Shown here piece after piece: positions 35,005 to 44,328 of a stretch of 64,000 nt of DNA. The stretch lies in the NCBI GenBank assembly GCA_900318775.1, contig ONLY01000002.1, positions 92,050-156,049 of the forward strand, written 5' to 3'. The position numbers and the translations under genes were made by a program. The notes under the pieces were generated by a model. The model was not told the origin of the DNA and did no database searches. It saw only the letters and a program-made list of their open reading frames with translations. How positions within the stretch are numbered: position 1 is the first letter of the stretch; the number at the start of each line of letters is the position of its first letter. The stretch comes from an uncultured Prevotellaceae bacterium (GTDB taxonomy: Bacteria; Bacteroidota; Bacteroidia; Bacteroidales; Bacteroidaceae).

Positions 35005-36978
35005 ATGAAACGCATACAACTTAAGAAGTCATTCATTTCAAGCCCTTTGGCTTTCCTCTGCAACTTGGCGCTTGTCTATGTGGCATACGGCATATGCCGC
35101 CTGGCCTATCTGCTGGAGAACTGGGCTGTCCTCTCGGAGGGCTTCGATACACTTTCCTTCACGGAAGCGCTGAAGGGCTGCTGGATGTTCGATACCTCAG
35201 CAATCCTCTACACGAACGCACTCTATGCCATCTTGATGCTTCTGCCGCTGCATTGGAAAGAACGCGACGGGTGGCAGACTTTGGCAAAGTGGGTGTATGT
35301 GGTAGTGAACGCCATTTGTCTGGTGGCTAATCTGGCAGATGCCGTTTATTTCCAATATACGGGCCGTCGCACCACATCGTCAGTCTTCCAGGAGTTCAGC
35401 AATGAGGGCAACATCGGTGATGTGATGGGTGTGGAAGTGCTGCGCCATTGGTATCTGGTGCTGCTGGGCATCGTGCTGATAGCGGGGCTCATCTTCTGCT
35501 ACGTGAAGCCTAAAGGGCATTTCAAGGTGCGGATGCTGAAAGACTATGTCATCTATTATGCTATTCACTTGCTGTGCTTTGGCTTGTACATCCCCCTTAC
35601 CATTGCTGGAATGCGTGGCGGTGCAACCAAGGCGGTGCGTCCCATCACCATCAGCAATGCCAATCAATATGTGAACCGCACTTCGGAGGCGGCTCTCATT
35701 CTGAATACGCCATTCTCGATGATTCGTACCATCAACAAGAATGTCTTCTCCGACCCTCAATTCTTCTCCCGTGAAGAGCTTGACACAATCTATGTTCCCG
35801 TCTATACACCTGCCGACACGGTGGTGATGAACAAGAAGAATGTGGTGGTGCTCATTATGGAGAGCTACGGCAGAGAGTATATCGGTGGACTGAATGACTA
35901 TGAAGGCTTCACACCCTTCACCGATTCACTGATTCAGCACTCGCTGACGTTTGATTATTCCTTTGCCAACGGGCGTAAGAGCATTGACGGCATGCCATCA
36001 ATCCTCTCAAGCATCCCTCGATTCATCGAGCCTTTCTTCTTGACACCCGCATCGATGAATGAGGTGAGTGGCCTGGCTGGCGAATTGAGCAAGGTGGGCT
36101 ATTCTTCTGCCTTCTTCCATGGTGCGGAGAATGGCTCGATGGGCTTTGAAGCCTTTGCCAAATCAACGGGCTACCAGCAGTATCTGGGCAGAACAGAATA
36201 TAATCAGGATAAGCGTTTCAACGGTGACAAGGACTTCGACGGCATGTGGGCTATCTGGGACGAGGAGTTCCTGCAGTTCTATGCCTTGAAGATGAGCGAG
36301 ATGAAAGAACCGTTCATCACGTCTGTCTTTACGGCCAGCTCACACCATCCTTACAAAGTGCCTGAGCGTTATAAGGACATTTATAAAGATGAGCCGGGCG
36401 ATGACAACGTCATGCACAAGTGCATCCGTTATGTGGATAACGCCTTGCGCCTCTTCTTCGAAACAGCGAAAAAGCAACCTTGGTATAAGAACACCATCTT
36501 TGTGCTGACAGCAGACCACACCAACCTGACGTCGGAACCCTATTATCAGACCGACTTGGGCGTGTTCAGTGTGCCCATTATCATCTTTGACCCTTCGGGA
36601 GAGATTGCGCCTCAACGCAGGCACGCCGTTGCCCAGCAGGTGGACATCATGCCTACGGTGCTGAATCATCTGGGCTATACAAAGCCATACGTGGCTTTTG
36701 GCACCGACCTTCTGAACACACCAGACAGCTTGACTTGGGCTGTGAACAATACAAACGGCATCTATCAGTATGTGAAAGGCGACTATGTCCTGCAGTTTAC
36801 CGACGACGGGCAGGCTAAAGCTTTCTACAACTACAAGAAAGATTGGTATAACAAGAAGAACCTGTTGGGAACTACGGGCAAGCTGGAGCAACAGATGGAG
36901 CGGGAACTGAAGGCCATCATCCAGTCCTATATGGAGCGTATGGTGGAAGACAGGCTGACAGTGAAGGGAAAAGAGTGA
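35005..36978 (+). CDS. LTA-synthase-like membrane sulfatase/phosphoglycerol or phosphoethanolamine transferase
   Basis: A 657-aa protein with five N-terminal membrane segments (within about 14-205) and a periplasmic alkaline-phosphatase/sulfatase-fold domain. Catalytic residues align with LtaS: Glu286 (LIMESYG), the nucleophile at Ser326 (NGRKSIDGMPS; Thr in LtaS), and Asp504-His505 (LTADHTN). Relatives transfer glycerophosphate from phosphatidylglycerol, or phosphoethanolamine, onto glycans or lipids. In a Gram-negative bacterium it probably decorates a periplasmic or surface glycan. It lies 13 bp after the metallophosphatase gene and 54 bp before the first of four acyltransferases, so it may belong to the same envelope-decoration cluster. 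Confidence 0.88.
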   Translation: MKRIQLKKSFISSPLAFLCNLALVYVAYGICRLAYLLENWAVLSEGFDTLSFTEALKGCWMFDTSAILYTNALYAILMLLPLHWKERDGWQTLAKWVYVVVNAICLVANLADAVYFQYTGRRTTSSVFQEFSNEGNIGDVMGVEVLRHWYLVLLGIVLIAGLIFCYVKPKGHFKVRMLKDYVIYYAIHLLCFGLYIPLTIAGMRGGATKAVRPITISNANQYVNRTSEAALILNTPFSMIRTINKNVFSDPQFFSREELDTIYVPVYTPADTVVMNKKNVVVLIMESYGREYIGGLNDYEGFTPFTDSLIQHSLTFDYSFANGRKSIDGMPSILSSIPRFIEPFFLTPASMNEVSGLAGELSKVGYSSAFFHGAENGSMGFEAFAKSTGYQQYLGRTEYNQDKRFNGDKDFDGMWAIWDEEFLQFYALKMSEMKEPFITSVFTASSHHPYKVPERYKDIYKDEPGDDNVMHKCIRYVDNALRLFFETAKKQPWYKNTIFVLTADHTNLTSEPYYQTDLGVFSVPIIIFDPSGEIAPQRRHAVAQQVDIMPTVLNHLGYTKPYVAFGTDLLNTPDSLTWAVNNTNGIYQYVKGDYVLQFTDDGQAKAFYNYKKDWYNKKNLLGTTGKLEQQMERELKAIIQSYMERMVEDRLTVKGKE

Positions 36979-37032
36979 GAAGAGAGAGAGACTGAACTCG
37001 TCCGTCAATCAGAGCGACAACAGTAAACTGCC

Positions 37033-38124
37033 ATGAAGCAACGGAACCATGCTTTTGACTTCCTCTGCGGACTTTGTATCCTCCGCATGATTCTCCTGCA
37101 CGTAATGGGTACGTGTGGTGAGCGCAACGAGTATTGGTTCGCAAAGGTCATGGCTTGGTCGTTCTTCTTCATGTCTTTCTTCTTCTTCAAGGCAGGCTAT
37201 TTCAATAAAGGGCTGGTTGGTAAGGCGGTCCCATACATCGAAGACCGGGTGAAGCGCTTGCTGGTGCCTTACGTCATGTGGGGCATCATCGGCAGTCTCA
37301 TCTATTTCGGTTTCTTGTTCTTCTTCCCCGACTGCTTCCATAAGTACCATCGTATGTTGCGCTGGGACCATGTGTGGAAGTATAGCCATTTCTGGGGAAA
37401 CCCGCCTGTGTGGTTCCTCTTCTCCTTCTTCATGTCGTATGTGTCGGTGTTCTTCATGAACAAGGTGAAGTACCTGAAGTGGGTAGCAGTTGCCTTCCCT
37501 TTCATCAGTTACTACTTGTGGAAGCAGCACAACCCATTGTGGATGGGGCTTGACAATGTGTTCATCGGTATCTTTTTCTTTTATCTTGGGCGTATGTGGA
37601 GATGGTTGCAGGCACGAGTACCGAAGTATATGCTGGTAATCGCCAGTGCGCTGATGATTGCAGAGTTTGCCGTGGGCAACAAGTTGTGGCACGGTGAGTA
37701 CGATATGAGCATGAACCTCTTTGTGCATCGTCCCTGGGGGGCTGGAGTCAATACGGTGTGTGCCCTGCTGGGTATCTCCGGCTTGCTGTTGGCTTTGCCG
37801 ATGCGGCGGGTGCCAGTTGTAGGCTATATAGGTGAACACTCTATGGTCTATTTCGTGGCGCATTACCCTCTCATCTACCTCTATGCCTTCACTCATCTGG
37901 TCTTCCGCCACACCGTTGTGAACCATTGGGAAGATGTTATCCTCATGATGCTTTTTATCCTCATCACCTGCACTTGGCTTGTGCCTTATGTGGAAAAGGT
38001 TCCATGGCTCAGTGGAAGGTGGGCTAAGAGCAAAAGCGTCAATGAGAGCCTCGCTTATGGAGTAAGTGAAAGCCGTTCGATGAGCCTTATGAATAGACTT
38101 TGTTTTAAGATTCAGCATAGATGA
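37033..38124 (+). CDS. AT3-family membrane acyltransferase, paralogue 1
   Basis: A 363-aa polytopic membrane protein of the acyltransferase-3 family, which O-acylates surface glycans across the inner membrane. The first helix carries an RxxxLH variant: NHAFDFLCGLCILRMILLH, with Arg22 and His26. About ten membrane segments follow. It closely resembles the products at 38121-39206 and 41192-42235 at the N-terminus (MKQRNHAFDFLCG, MKERNHTFDFLCG, MKQRNHAFDLLCG), in the FFFFKAGYFNK block and in the C-terminal YVEKVPWLSGRW. Its stop overlaps the next paralogue by ATGA, indicating tandem duplication and translational coupling. Substrate unknown. Confidence 0.88.
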   Translation: MKQRNHAFDFLCGLCILRMILLHVMGTCGERNEYWFAKVMAWSFFFMSFFFFKAGYFNKGLVGKAVPYIEDRVKRLLVPYVMWGIIGSLIYFGFLFFFPDCFHKYHRMLRWDHVWKYSHFWGNPPVWFLFSFFMSYVSVFFMNKVKYLKWVAVAFPFISYYLWKQHNPLWMGLDNVFIGIFFFYLGRMWRWLQARVPKYMLVIASALMIAEFAVGNKLWHGEYDMSMNLFVHRPWGAGVNTVCALLGISGLLLALPMRRVPVVGYIGEHSMVYFVAHYPLIYLYAFTHLVFRHTVVNHWEDVILMMLFILITCTWLVPYVEKVPWLSGRWAKSKSVNESLAYGVSESRSMSLMNRLCFKIQHR

Positions 38125-39206
38125 AAGAGCGTAATCATACATTCGATTTCTTGTGCGGCATTTGTATTATCCGCATGATAACCCTGCATACCATTACGTT
38201 CTGTGGACACAGAATGGATGAATGGTGGAGCGAGGTGATGGCATGGTCGTTCTTCTTCATGTGCTTTTTCTTTTTTAAGGCAGGTTATTTCAACAAGACG
38301 GTGTCGGGTGACACGAAGGCATACATTGCTGACAAGACGAAGCGCTTGCTGGTGCCCTATGTGGTGTGGGGAACGATAGGGTTCATCATTTATGCACTCT
38401 ATCTGCCGTTTGAGATTCAGCGTTATCATCACCCTGTTGAGCCGATGGAGTGGAGTCATCTGTGGCAGACCAGCTCATTCTGGGGCAATGAGCCTGTGTG
38501 GTTTCTTTTCTCCTTTTGGGCGGCATACGTGTTGGTGCATTTCATCAAGAAGATTCATGTTGTCAAGCCCATCTCAGTGTTTCAGACGGTGGTGATTCTG
38601 GCTTGCCCTTTGCTCAGCTACTGGATGTGGACGCTGAAGAATCCGTTGCCGATGAGTCTGAGCAACGTCTTTATGGGTGTGTTCTTCTTTAACTTGGGGC
38701 GCACCTGGCATTGGGCCATTGACCGTATGGGAAGGGGGGTGACCATGGTGCTCTCCACTGTACTGATTGTAGCCTTTGCCGTGCTGAATGTGTTGTGGCA
38801 TGGTGAGTATGTGATGAGCACGAATCTCTTCCGGGGTGAACCCTTGGCTGCATTCTTCAACACAATGATCATCCTTATTGGATTGTCAGGTCTCCTGATT
38901 AAGCTGCCGTTGCCTCGTGTGCCCGTGGTGAACTACATTGGCCAGCACTCTATGGTCTACTTTGTGGCTCATTATCCGTTGCTGCAGTTCTATCGCTTTA
39001 CCCATATCTCCTTTGGACATAGCATCTATGGCCATTGGGACGACTTCATCATCCTGCTCGTCTTCATCTTTGGCTTCTGCACATGGCTTGTGCCGTATGT
39101 GGAGAAAGTGCCGTGGCTGAGTGGCCGCTGGTCCCGTCCACGTGCAGGGCAAGCAAGTATTTCAACAGCATCAACTTCGAGTGTTCAAGACCATACGGTA
39201 AAATGA
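38121..39206 (+). CDS. AT3-family membrane acyltransferase, paralogue 2
   Basis: A 361-aa polytopic acyltransferase. N-terminal motif FLCGICIIRMITLHTITFCG, then FFFFKAGYFNKTVSGDTKAYIADKTKRLLVPYVVWGT, shared almost unchanged with paralogue 3, and a C-terminal YVEKVPWLSGRWSRPR. Both ends overlap neighbours by ATGA (38121-38124 and 39203-39206), so it is locked between paralogue 1 and the GT14-type gene. The last 30 residues are hydrophilic and low in complexity and are not shared with the others. It is expected to move an acyl group (probably acetyl) to a glycan; the target is not known. Confidence 0.88.
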   Translation: MKERNHTFDFLCGICIIRMITLHTITFCGHRMDEWWSEVMAWSFFFMCFFFFKAGYFNKTVSGDTKAYIADKTKRLLVPYVVWGTIGFIIYALYLPFEIQRYHHPVEPMEWSHLWQTSSFWGNEPVWFLFSFWAAYVLVHFIKKIHVVKPISVFQTVVILACPLLSYWMWTLKNPLPMSLSNVFMGVFFFNLGRTWHWAIDRMGRGVTMVLSTVLIVAFAVLNVLWHGEYVMSTNLFRGEPLAAFFNTMIILIGLSGLLIKLPLPRVPVVNYIGQHSMVYFVAHYPLLQFYRFTHISFGHSIYGHWDDFIILLVFIFGFCTWLVPYVEKVPWLSGRWSRPRAGQASISTASTSSVQDHTVK

Positions 39207-40114
39207 ATATTGCCTATCTCATCTCAGCCCATACAGATGCCCCTCAGCTCAAGCGGCTTGTAGAGGCGCTGCATCCCGATGCCCACTTCTTTATCCACAT
39301 CGACAAGAAGTCAGATATCACCCCTTTCCAAACGGCGTTGCAGGGAAAGGGCAATGTGCACTTTATCACTCCGCGTATTGATGTGCGTTGGGGAACGATT
39401 CTTGAGGTGGAATACCAGATGGCGCTCATCAAGGCAGCTGTCAATTATCCTTTCAGATTCGACCGTATCTTCTTCCTATCGGGCATGGACTATCCTTTGT
39501 GGAGCAATGAGCGCATTACGGAATGGTTGGAGGCGTTGGGAGACCAAGAGGTGCTGAGTGGCATATGTATGGACACTCCATATATTCGCGGCGGGCAGCG
39601 TGAAGGCTATACATTGGCGCGTCCCTTCTTCAAGATAGGGCTGCTGGGAAACAAAGGCAACCAGCGGCTGAGCATTCTCTGTCGGAAGCTGATGGGGGCC
39701 ATAGGACTGCGCAAACCTCTTTCTTTCGTGGTGGACGGAGAGCGTTGGCATCTCTACAAAGGTTCTGCATGGTGGTGCATCAGCGAGCAGCTCGCCACAT
39801 ATATATATAATATGTACACGATGGAGCCAGCCATTCGCCATTATTTCGTCAACTCTTTTGGCCAAGCGGAGACGTTGATTCAGACCATCGCCTTCAATTC
39901 ACCCCAATGGGCATCGCGATGTCTGCTGTTCCAAGGTGAATATCCAGGGTTGGCGGCACTGACTCCATTGCATTATATTGTTTACGATCCTATCATTAAG
40001 GTGATGGACGAGACAGATTACGATACGTTGATAGCCTGTGGAAAGATGTTCACTCGCAAGTTGGTGAGTGGCAAGAGTGATCAATTAGTAGAACGATTAT
40101 ATGGAAGGAAATAA
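39203..40114 (+). CDS. Core-2/I-branching beta-1,6-N-acetylglucosaminyltransferase-like protein (GT14)
   Basis: A 303-aa protein whose N-terminus IAYLISAHTDAPQLKRLVEAL and FFIHIDKKSD match the start of GT14 (core-2/I-branching) enzymes. Further shared blocks are FDRIFFLSGMDYPLW (SGxDYPL), and GSAWWCIS (GSxWw) in the acceptor region. Such enzymes form beta-1,6 branches in animal glycans, or act as xylosyltransferases; in bacteria they usually have unknown acceptors. The start at 39203 is fixed by the ATGA overlap with paralogue 2. The end overlaps the following acyltransferase by 14 bp. It sits inside the acyltransferase series, suggesting that the branch it forms is then acylated (inference). 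Confidence 0.85.
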   Translation: MNIAYLISAHTDAPQLKRLVEALHPDAHFFIHIDKKSDITPFQTALQGKGNVHFITPRIDVRWGTILEVEYQMALIKAAVNYPFRFDRIFFLSGMDYPLWSNERITEWLEALGDQEVLSGICMDTPYIRGGQREGYTLARPFFKIGLLGNKGNQRLSILCRKLMGAIGLRKPLSFVVDGERWHLYKGSAWWCISEQLATYIYNMYTMEPAIRHYFVNSFGQAETLIQTIAFNSPQWASRCLLFQGEYPGLAALTPLHYIVYDPIIKVMDETDYDTLIACGKMFTRKLVSGKSDQLVERLYGRK

Positions 40115-41195
40115 ATCTCATCAGATAGCTGCACCCGTTCCGCATCAGAGGATGGAATGGCTTGATGCCATGCGTGGTTTCACCATGCTCTTGGTGGTAG
40201 CCTATCATGTGGCACAGAACGGTTTCGTTGAGTCCGAGAGGCTGTCCCTCTCACTCTCTCTTCAAGTGCTGTTCCGTATGCCCTTGTTCTTCTTTGTGAG
40301 CGGATTTTTGGCATACAAGTCTACATGGATTTGGACACCTCATAGTTTTGCGTCCCTTACATGGAAGAAGATAAAAGTACAAGTGTTGCCTGCTTTGGTA
40401 TTCTTGTGCGTGTATCTCATCGTGAGATGGAAGATACCTTTTGCTGAAGGCTTCATGAAGTGCATGCACAGCCCTACCAAAGGTGGTTATTGGTTCACAT
40501 GGGTGCTCTTGCAGATGTTTTTGATTTACTATCTCACGGCAGCCTTCTCCCAACCTTTTGGCAAGAAGGTCGAGCATGGTGCTGTGGCTGTCTTGTGGGT
40601 GGTGAGTCTGCTGGCTTCGCTGTCGCTCTACCTGCCTCAAACGTTGGGCAAGTGGTATAAGACAGACTTCATGCTGTACAGCTCCTTGGTGCAGACTTTC
40701 CGATTCATGCACTTCTTTTTGATGGGCAATCTTGTGCATCGTTTCTGGCCACAGGTGCAGCGTCTCTTCTGCTCAAAGTGGTTCTTCCCGGTGTTGGCGC
40801 TGGTGGCCTTTATGTGCTGTGCCGACTTCCTCAAATGGCATACGTTCCATTTGGAGTGGGCCAACCTTCCTCATAAGCTGGCGATGTACTCACTTCTCTT
40901 TGCTGTGGTGATGTTCTTCTTTCATTATCAGAAGATATTCACCCGCCAGACGCTTCTTGGGCGTGGCTTGCAATACGTCGGTACCCGCACGCTCGACATC
41001 TATCTGCTTCATTTCATCTTCTTGCCCAAGTGGCCGGAAGTGGGTCAGTGGATTAATGCTCATCAGCCCAATTTCGTGCTCGATGTGACGCTCACCCTCA
41101 TGGGGGGCGTACTGGTCACAGTCTTCTGCCTGTTGACCAGCCATGTGTTGCGCATCAGCCCATTGTTGAAAGAATATTTGTTCGGTAGAAAATGA
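40101..41195 (+). CDS. AT3-family membrane acyltransferase, divergent type
   Basis: A 364-aa polytopic acyltransferase of the classic OafA/AT3 type: the first helix reads RMEWLDAMRGFTMLLVVAYH, with the Arg-X10-His pattern (RGFTMLLVVAYH). It differs from the three tandem paralogues, which lack the WLDAMRG start. The final segments include LGRGLQYVGTRTLDIYLLHF, a usual C-terminal AT3 block. The ATG at 40101 overlaps the GT14-type gene by 14 bp; an alternative start at 40152 (MEWLDAMRG) would lie beyond its stop. It overlaps paralogue 3 by ATGA. Likely O-acetylation of a surface glycan. Confidence 0.88.
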   Translation: MEGNKSHQIAAPVPHQRMEWLDAMRGFTMLLVVAYHVAQNGFVESERLSLSLSLQVLFRMPLFFFVSGFLAYKSTWIWTPHSFASLTWKKIKVQVLPALVFLCVYLIVRWKIPFAEGFMKCMHSPTKGGYWFTWVLLQMFLIYYLTAAFSQPFGKKVEHGAVAVLWVVSLLASLSLYLPQTLGKWYKTDFMLYSSLVQTFRFMHFFLMGNLVHRFWPQVQRLFCSKWFFPVLALVAFMCCADFLKWHTFHLEWANLPHKLAMYSLLFAVVMFFFHYQKIFTRQTLLGRGLQYVGTRTLDIYLLHFIFLPKWPEVGQWINAHQPNFVLDVTLTLMGGVLVTVFCLLTSHVLRISPLLKEYLFGRK

Positions 41196-42235
41196 AACAG
41201 AGAAATCACGCTTTCGACCTTCTGTGCGGCATTTGCATCATCCGCATGATTACACTCCATGTCACCAGTGCCTGTGGCTTTGGTCAGGAAGACTGGTGGA
41301 CTCCCGTCATGCAGTGGAGCTACTTCTTCATGTCCTTCTTCTTCTTCAAGGCAGGCTACTTCAACAAGACGGTTTCAGGTGATTCGAAGGCTTATCTGAA
41401 GGATAAGTTCAAGCGTCTGATGGTTCCTTATCTGGTGTGGGGCACCATCGGAAACATCATTTACTTCTTCTTCACCACCTTTATCCTTGACCCTCGCAAC
41501 TCTTTGGTTCGCCAGATAGATATCAAGCATCTGTGGACTACGAGCCAGTTCTATGGCAACATTCCCTGCTGGTTCCTTTTCTCCTTCTTCATGGCTTATG
41601 TGGTAGCTCACTTCATCTCTAAGGTGCCTCCACTTTTTAGCGTCACTCTCTTTGGCCGCAAGCGCAACTTCAAGATACACTGGTTCATCTTCCTCTTGCC
41701 TTTCCTCAGCTATTGGCTCTACACAAAGGGAAATCCCCTGTGGTTTAGCTTTGACAATGTGTTCATTGGCATCTACCTGTTCTATCTAGGTCGTGTGTGG
41801 CACTTTGCCATTGAGAAGATGGGAGAGAACGTCACATTGGCCGTGTCAGGCATTCTGTTTGCCGTGTTCATCTGTCTGAATGGCGTGTTCGCGGGCAAAT
41901 ATACCATGTCCGACAATGTGTGGGAAGGCAATCCCTATATTGTTGTGCTTAACATCACCCTTGCGCTCTGTGGCATTTCAGGCCTCTTGCTCTCTATTCG
42001 TACCCCTCGTGTCCCTGTCCTGAACTATATCGGGGAACACTCTATGGTCTTCTTTGTGGCACATTATCCTATCCTGATGTTCTACAAGATGATACGTTCA
42101 GCCAATGTGCGAACTCTCCGCAGCCATTGGGACGACTACACCATCCTGCTGCTTCTGCTCTTCGGAGTGTGCTTCCTGCTGGTGCCGTATGTGGAGAAAG
42201 TTCCCTTCCTCTCTGGGCGATTCAAGAAAAAGTGA
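41192..42235 (+). CDS. AT3-family membrane acyltransferase, paralogue 3
   Basis: A 347-aa polytopic acyltransferase. N-terminus RNHAFDLLCGICIIRMITLH and the block FFFFKAGYFNKTVSGDSKAYLKDKFKRLMVPYLVWGTIG closely match paralogue 2. The C-terminus is YVEKVPFLSGRFKKK. It overlaps the divergent AT3 gene by ATGA at its start. It carries a short additional segment around residue 155 (SVTLFGRKRNFKIHW) not seen in the other two. It is the last gene of the run of coupled genes; the TagD-like gene follows after about 60 bp. Confidence 0.88.
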   Translation: MKQRNHAFDLLCGICIIRMITLHVTSACGFGQEDWWTPVMQWSYFFMSFFFFKAGYFNKTVSGDSKAYLKDKFKRLMVPYLVWGTIGNIIYFFFTTFILDPRNSLVRQIDIKHLWTTSQFYGNIPCWFLFSFFMAYVVAHFISKVPPLFSVTLFGRKRNFKIHWFIFLLPFLSYWLYTKGNPLWFSFDNVFIGIYLFYLGRVWHFAIEKMGENVTLAVSGILFAVFICLNGVFAGKYTMSDNVWEGNPYIVVLNITLALCGISGLLLSIRTPRVPVLNYIGEHSMVFFVAHYPILMFYKMIRSANVRTLRSHWDDYTILLLLLFGVCFLLVPYVEKVPFLSGRFKKK

Positions 42236-42296
42236 CACTTTTTGAGGCACTGCGCCCCACTTTTCATTTCTTTTGCAAAAAATAGCGACATCTATT

Positions 42297-42788
42297 ATGT
42301 ATAACAACCGAATTGTGGTCTATACTTCCGGAACCTTCGACATGTTCCACAGCAACCACCTGAAAATGATTGAGTATGCCCGTGGATTGGGCGAAACCCT
42401 CATTGTCGGCGTGAGCACCGACGAACTGGTGAGCAGTTACAAGCGACCACCCATCATTCCTTTCGAAGAGCGCATCGCCATCGTCAAAGCGCTCAAGGCA
42501 CCCGATGTGGTCATTCCACAGCGGTCGCTCGACCATACTGAATTGGTTAAGAAACTCAACATCGACGTCTTCGTGGTGGGCGACGACTGGACGGGCAAGT
42601 ACGACTATCTCCGCGACCTCGGTGTCACCGTCTTCTACTTCCCCTACGGCGAAGGTGTGTCCTCCACCAAAATCAAACAAGAGATTCTGGATAACTACAA
42701 CGACATGAAGTCGAGACACGAGACAAAAGTGAACCCTGATGTGAAAGTGAGAAGTTCGGAAGTAAATAACTCCACAGATAATTATTAA
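42297..42788 (+). CDS. TagD/glycerol-3-phosphate cytidylyltransferase-like nucleotidyltransferase
   Basis: A 163-aa HxGH-type nucleotidyltransferase. The signature region is VVYTSGTFDMFHSNHLKMI (HSNH for HxGH), followed by VGVSTDELVSSYKRPPIIPFEERI, VVGDDWTGKYDYL and the C-terminal GVSSTKIKQEI, matching TagD/GCT. TagD makes CDP-glycerol; close relatives use other phosphorylated alcohols, for example in CDP-ethanolamine-type routes, so the product is not certain. The ATG at 42297 is preferred over a TTG eight codons earlier. It is followed 17 bp downstream by an SDR, and a LicD gene converges from the other side, so the three plausibly form a CDP-alcohol and phosphotransfer module. Confidence 0.85.
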   Translation: MYNNRIVVYTSGTFDMFHSNHLKMIEYARGLGETLIVGVSTDELVSSYKRPPIIPFEERIAIVKALKAPDVVIPQRSLDHTELVKKLNIDVFVVGDDWTGKYDYLRDLGVTVFYFPYGEGVSSTKIKQEILDNYNDMKSRHETKVNPDVKVRSSEVNNSTDNY

Positions 42789-42805
42789 GATTGAAAAAAC
42801 AAAAG

Positions 42806-43501
42806 ATGAAGAACGCCATCGTTACGGGCGGCACATCGGGCATTGGCCTGGGTGTGGCCCAAATGTTGCTTGCTAAAGGCTATAAGGTCTATGCCACCTA
42901 CATTGGTGCCGACTGGACCGAAGAGATTGAGAATTTCATCCCTATCAAGACTGACCAGACCCGCCGGGAAGAGGTCTATCAGTTCATCGCTCGGGTGAAA
43001 GAAGAGTGCGAGACGATAGATTGTATCGTCTGCAATGCTGGCATGAGCATCCGCAAGTCGTTCACCGAGACAGAGGATGAAGACTGGGACAAGATGATGG
43101 AGGTGGCAGTCAACTCACACTACATTCTTGTGCGCGAACTTTTCAGCCTGATACCCCACGGCTCCAGAATCCTCTTCACCGGCTCGCAGACAGCCATCCA
43201 TCCCCATGCCACCGTGCTGGGCTATGGCGTGGCCAAGTCGGCTGTACATGGGCTGGCCAAAAACTTAGTGAAGGAGTTTGAAGGAACCGGCACAACCGTG
43301 AACGCCATCGTGCCAGGCTTTGTCGATACACCTTGGCAGAAAGAGAAGCCCGAAGAAATCAAGCAGAACATCTACCGAAAGACAGCCATCCATCGCTTTG
43401 CCAGTGTGGCCGAAGTGGCCGATGCTTTCCGTTTCTGCATCGACAATCCTTTTGTCAACGGCAGTTTGATTGAGGTGAACGGAGGCTATTGCTACAAATG
43501 A
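42806..43501 (+). CDS. Short-chain dehydrogenase/reductase
   Basis: A 231-aa SDR. The cofactor motif is VTGGTSGIGLGVAQ, then the structural VCNAG and the catalytic serine and YxxxK in TGSQTAIHPHATVLGYGVAKS. C-terminal NPFVNGSLIEVNGGY is typical of 3-ketoacyl-ACP-reductase-like SDRs. The ATG at 42806 was chosen because the fold starts directly after it; a TTG lies five codons upstream. Position between a TagD-like enzyme and LicD suggests that it makes or reduces the sugar-alcohol phosphate that is activated with CTP, as reductases do in CDP-ribitol pathways. That is inference; a general oxidoreductase role is possible. Confidence 0.82.
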   Translation: MKNAIVTGGTSGIGLGVAQMLLAKGYKVYATYIGADWTEEIENFIPIKTDQTRREEVYQFIARVKEECETIDCIVCNAGMSIRKSFTETEDEDWDKMMEVAVNSHYILVRELFSLIPHGSRILFTGSQTAIHPHATVLGYGVAKSAVHGLAKNLVKEFEGTGTTVNAIVPGFVDTPWQKEKPEEIKQNIYRKTAIHRFASVAEVADAFRFCIDNPFVNGSLIEVNGGYCYK

Positions 43502-43511
43502 GCGAGCCACT

Positions 43512-44312
43512 TCACCAAATCCTGATGTCTTCCGAATGATACTCACTGCCCGGATTCTTCGGCAGTTGCATATAGTCCCCATACCTGTAGGTTAGGCACT
43601 TCTCCGCCTCCCGCATGATGGGGACTTTTTTGTTTTCATACGGCACATAACGCACGGGCAGATAGTCTTCCTTCAGGCTCTTCTGAAAATAAGGAATGCC
43701 CAGCCCGAAATCGTAATACTTCGTGGGCAACAGCAGCGACACCCCTCTGAGAATGGGGAATATGACCTTACGGTTGAAAGCAGCCCATGCCCTCACCTTC
43801 CCCATCGCTTTCGCAGGGTCCGGGGCCGTCCGAAGCATCTTATAAGTGTGGCCAAACGTCAGGTTCGACAACTGATGCACCCACCTCGGCACACGCTCCA
43901 GTGGAAAGACATCGACCCAGATGCCATGCTCTTTCCATGTTTTGTCGTAGCCATTGCGCTCAAACAGTTCGCTGTTGCGGTCTCTCACCTTGGCAAACTG
44001 AAAGAAGTAGTTGGGGTCTGTCGTGTGCCATTGCAGGGCCATCGTGTCGGGCAGTTCCTCGGGCAGAATCTTCATCAGCCGCTCAAAGTCGGGACGCAGC
44101 ATCTCGATGTCGAGGTCGTCGTCCCACGGAATGAATCCCTGATGGCGCACGGCTCCCAGCATGCTGCCACCCGACAGCCAATAGGGAATCCCATGCCGCT
44201 GGCAGATGCCGTCAATCACCTCCAGCACCTCCAGCATTCGCTCCTGCATGCGCCACAACTGCGAACCGTCGGGGTTGTACTTTGCTTTCAATTCGTTTGC
44301 GTCAAAACTCAT
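43512..44312 (-). CDS. LicD-family phosphotransferase
   Basis: A 266-aa LicD-type nucleotidyltransferase-fold protein. Hallmarks: YWLSGGSMLGAVRHQGFIPWDDDLDIEM, with the catalytic Asp residues in DDDLD, then FAKVRDRNSELFERNG and GIWVDVFPLERVP. Family members transfer phosphocholine, ribitol phosphate or glycerol phosphate from CDP donors onto glycans (LicD, fukutin relatives). The start at 44312 was chosen over an ATG three codons earlier because the -7 box (44329-44336) would leave almost no leader for the latter. It converges with the TagD/SDR pair with a 10-bp gap and diverges from the GNT-I-like gene. The donor is probably the product of the TagD-like enzyme (inference). Confidence 0.88.
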   Translation of the reverse strand: MSFDANELKAKYNPDGSQLWRMQERMLEVLEVIDGICQRHGIPYWLSGGSMLGAVRHQGFIPWDDDLDIEMLRPDFERLMKILPEELPDTMALQWHTTDPNYFFQFAKVRDRNSELFERNGYDKTWKEHGIWVDVFPLERVPRWVHQLSNLTFGHTYKMLRTAPDPAKAMGKVRAWAAFNRKVIFPILRGVSLLLPTKYYDFGLGIPYFQKSLKEDYLPVRYVPYENKKVPIMREAEKCLTYRYGDYMQLPKNPGSEYHSEDIRIW

Positions 44313-44328
44313 GTTTCTCATTTTTTTG

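Noticed and set aside
37033..42235. Assembly artefact behind the three similar acyltransferase genes
   Set aside because: The copies share blocks but differ throughout, and each boundary has its own exact overlap, so they are genuine diverged paralogues.
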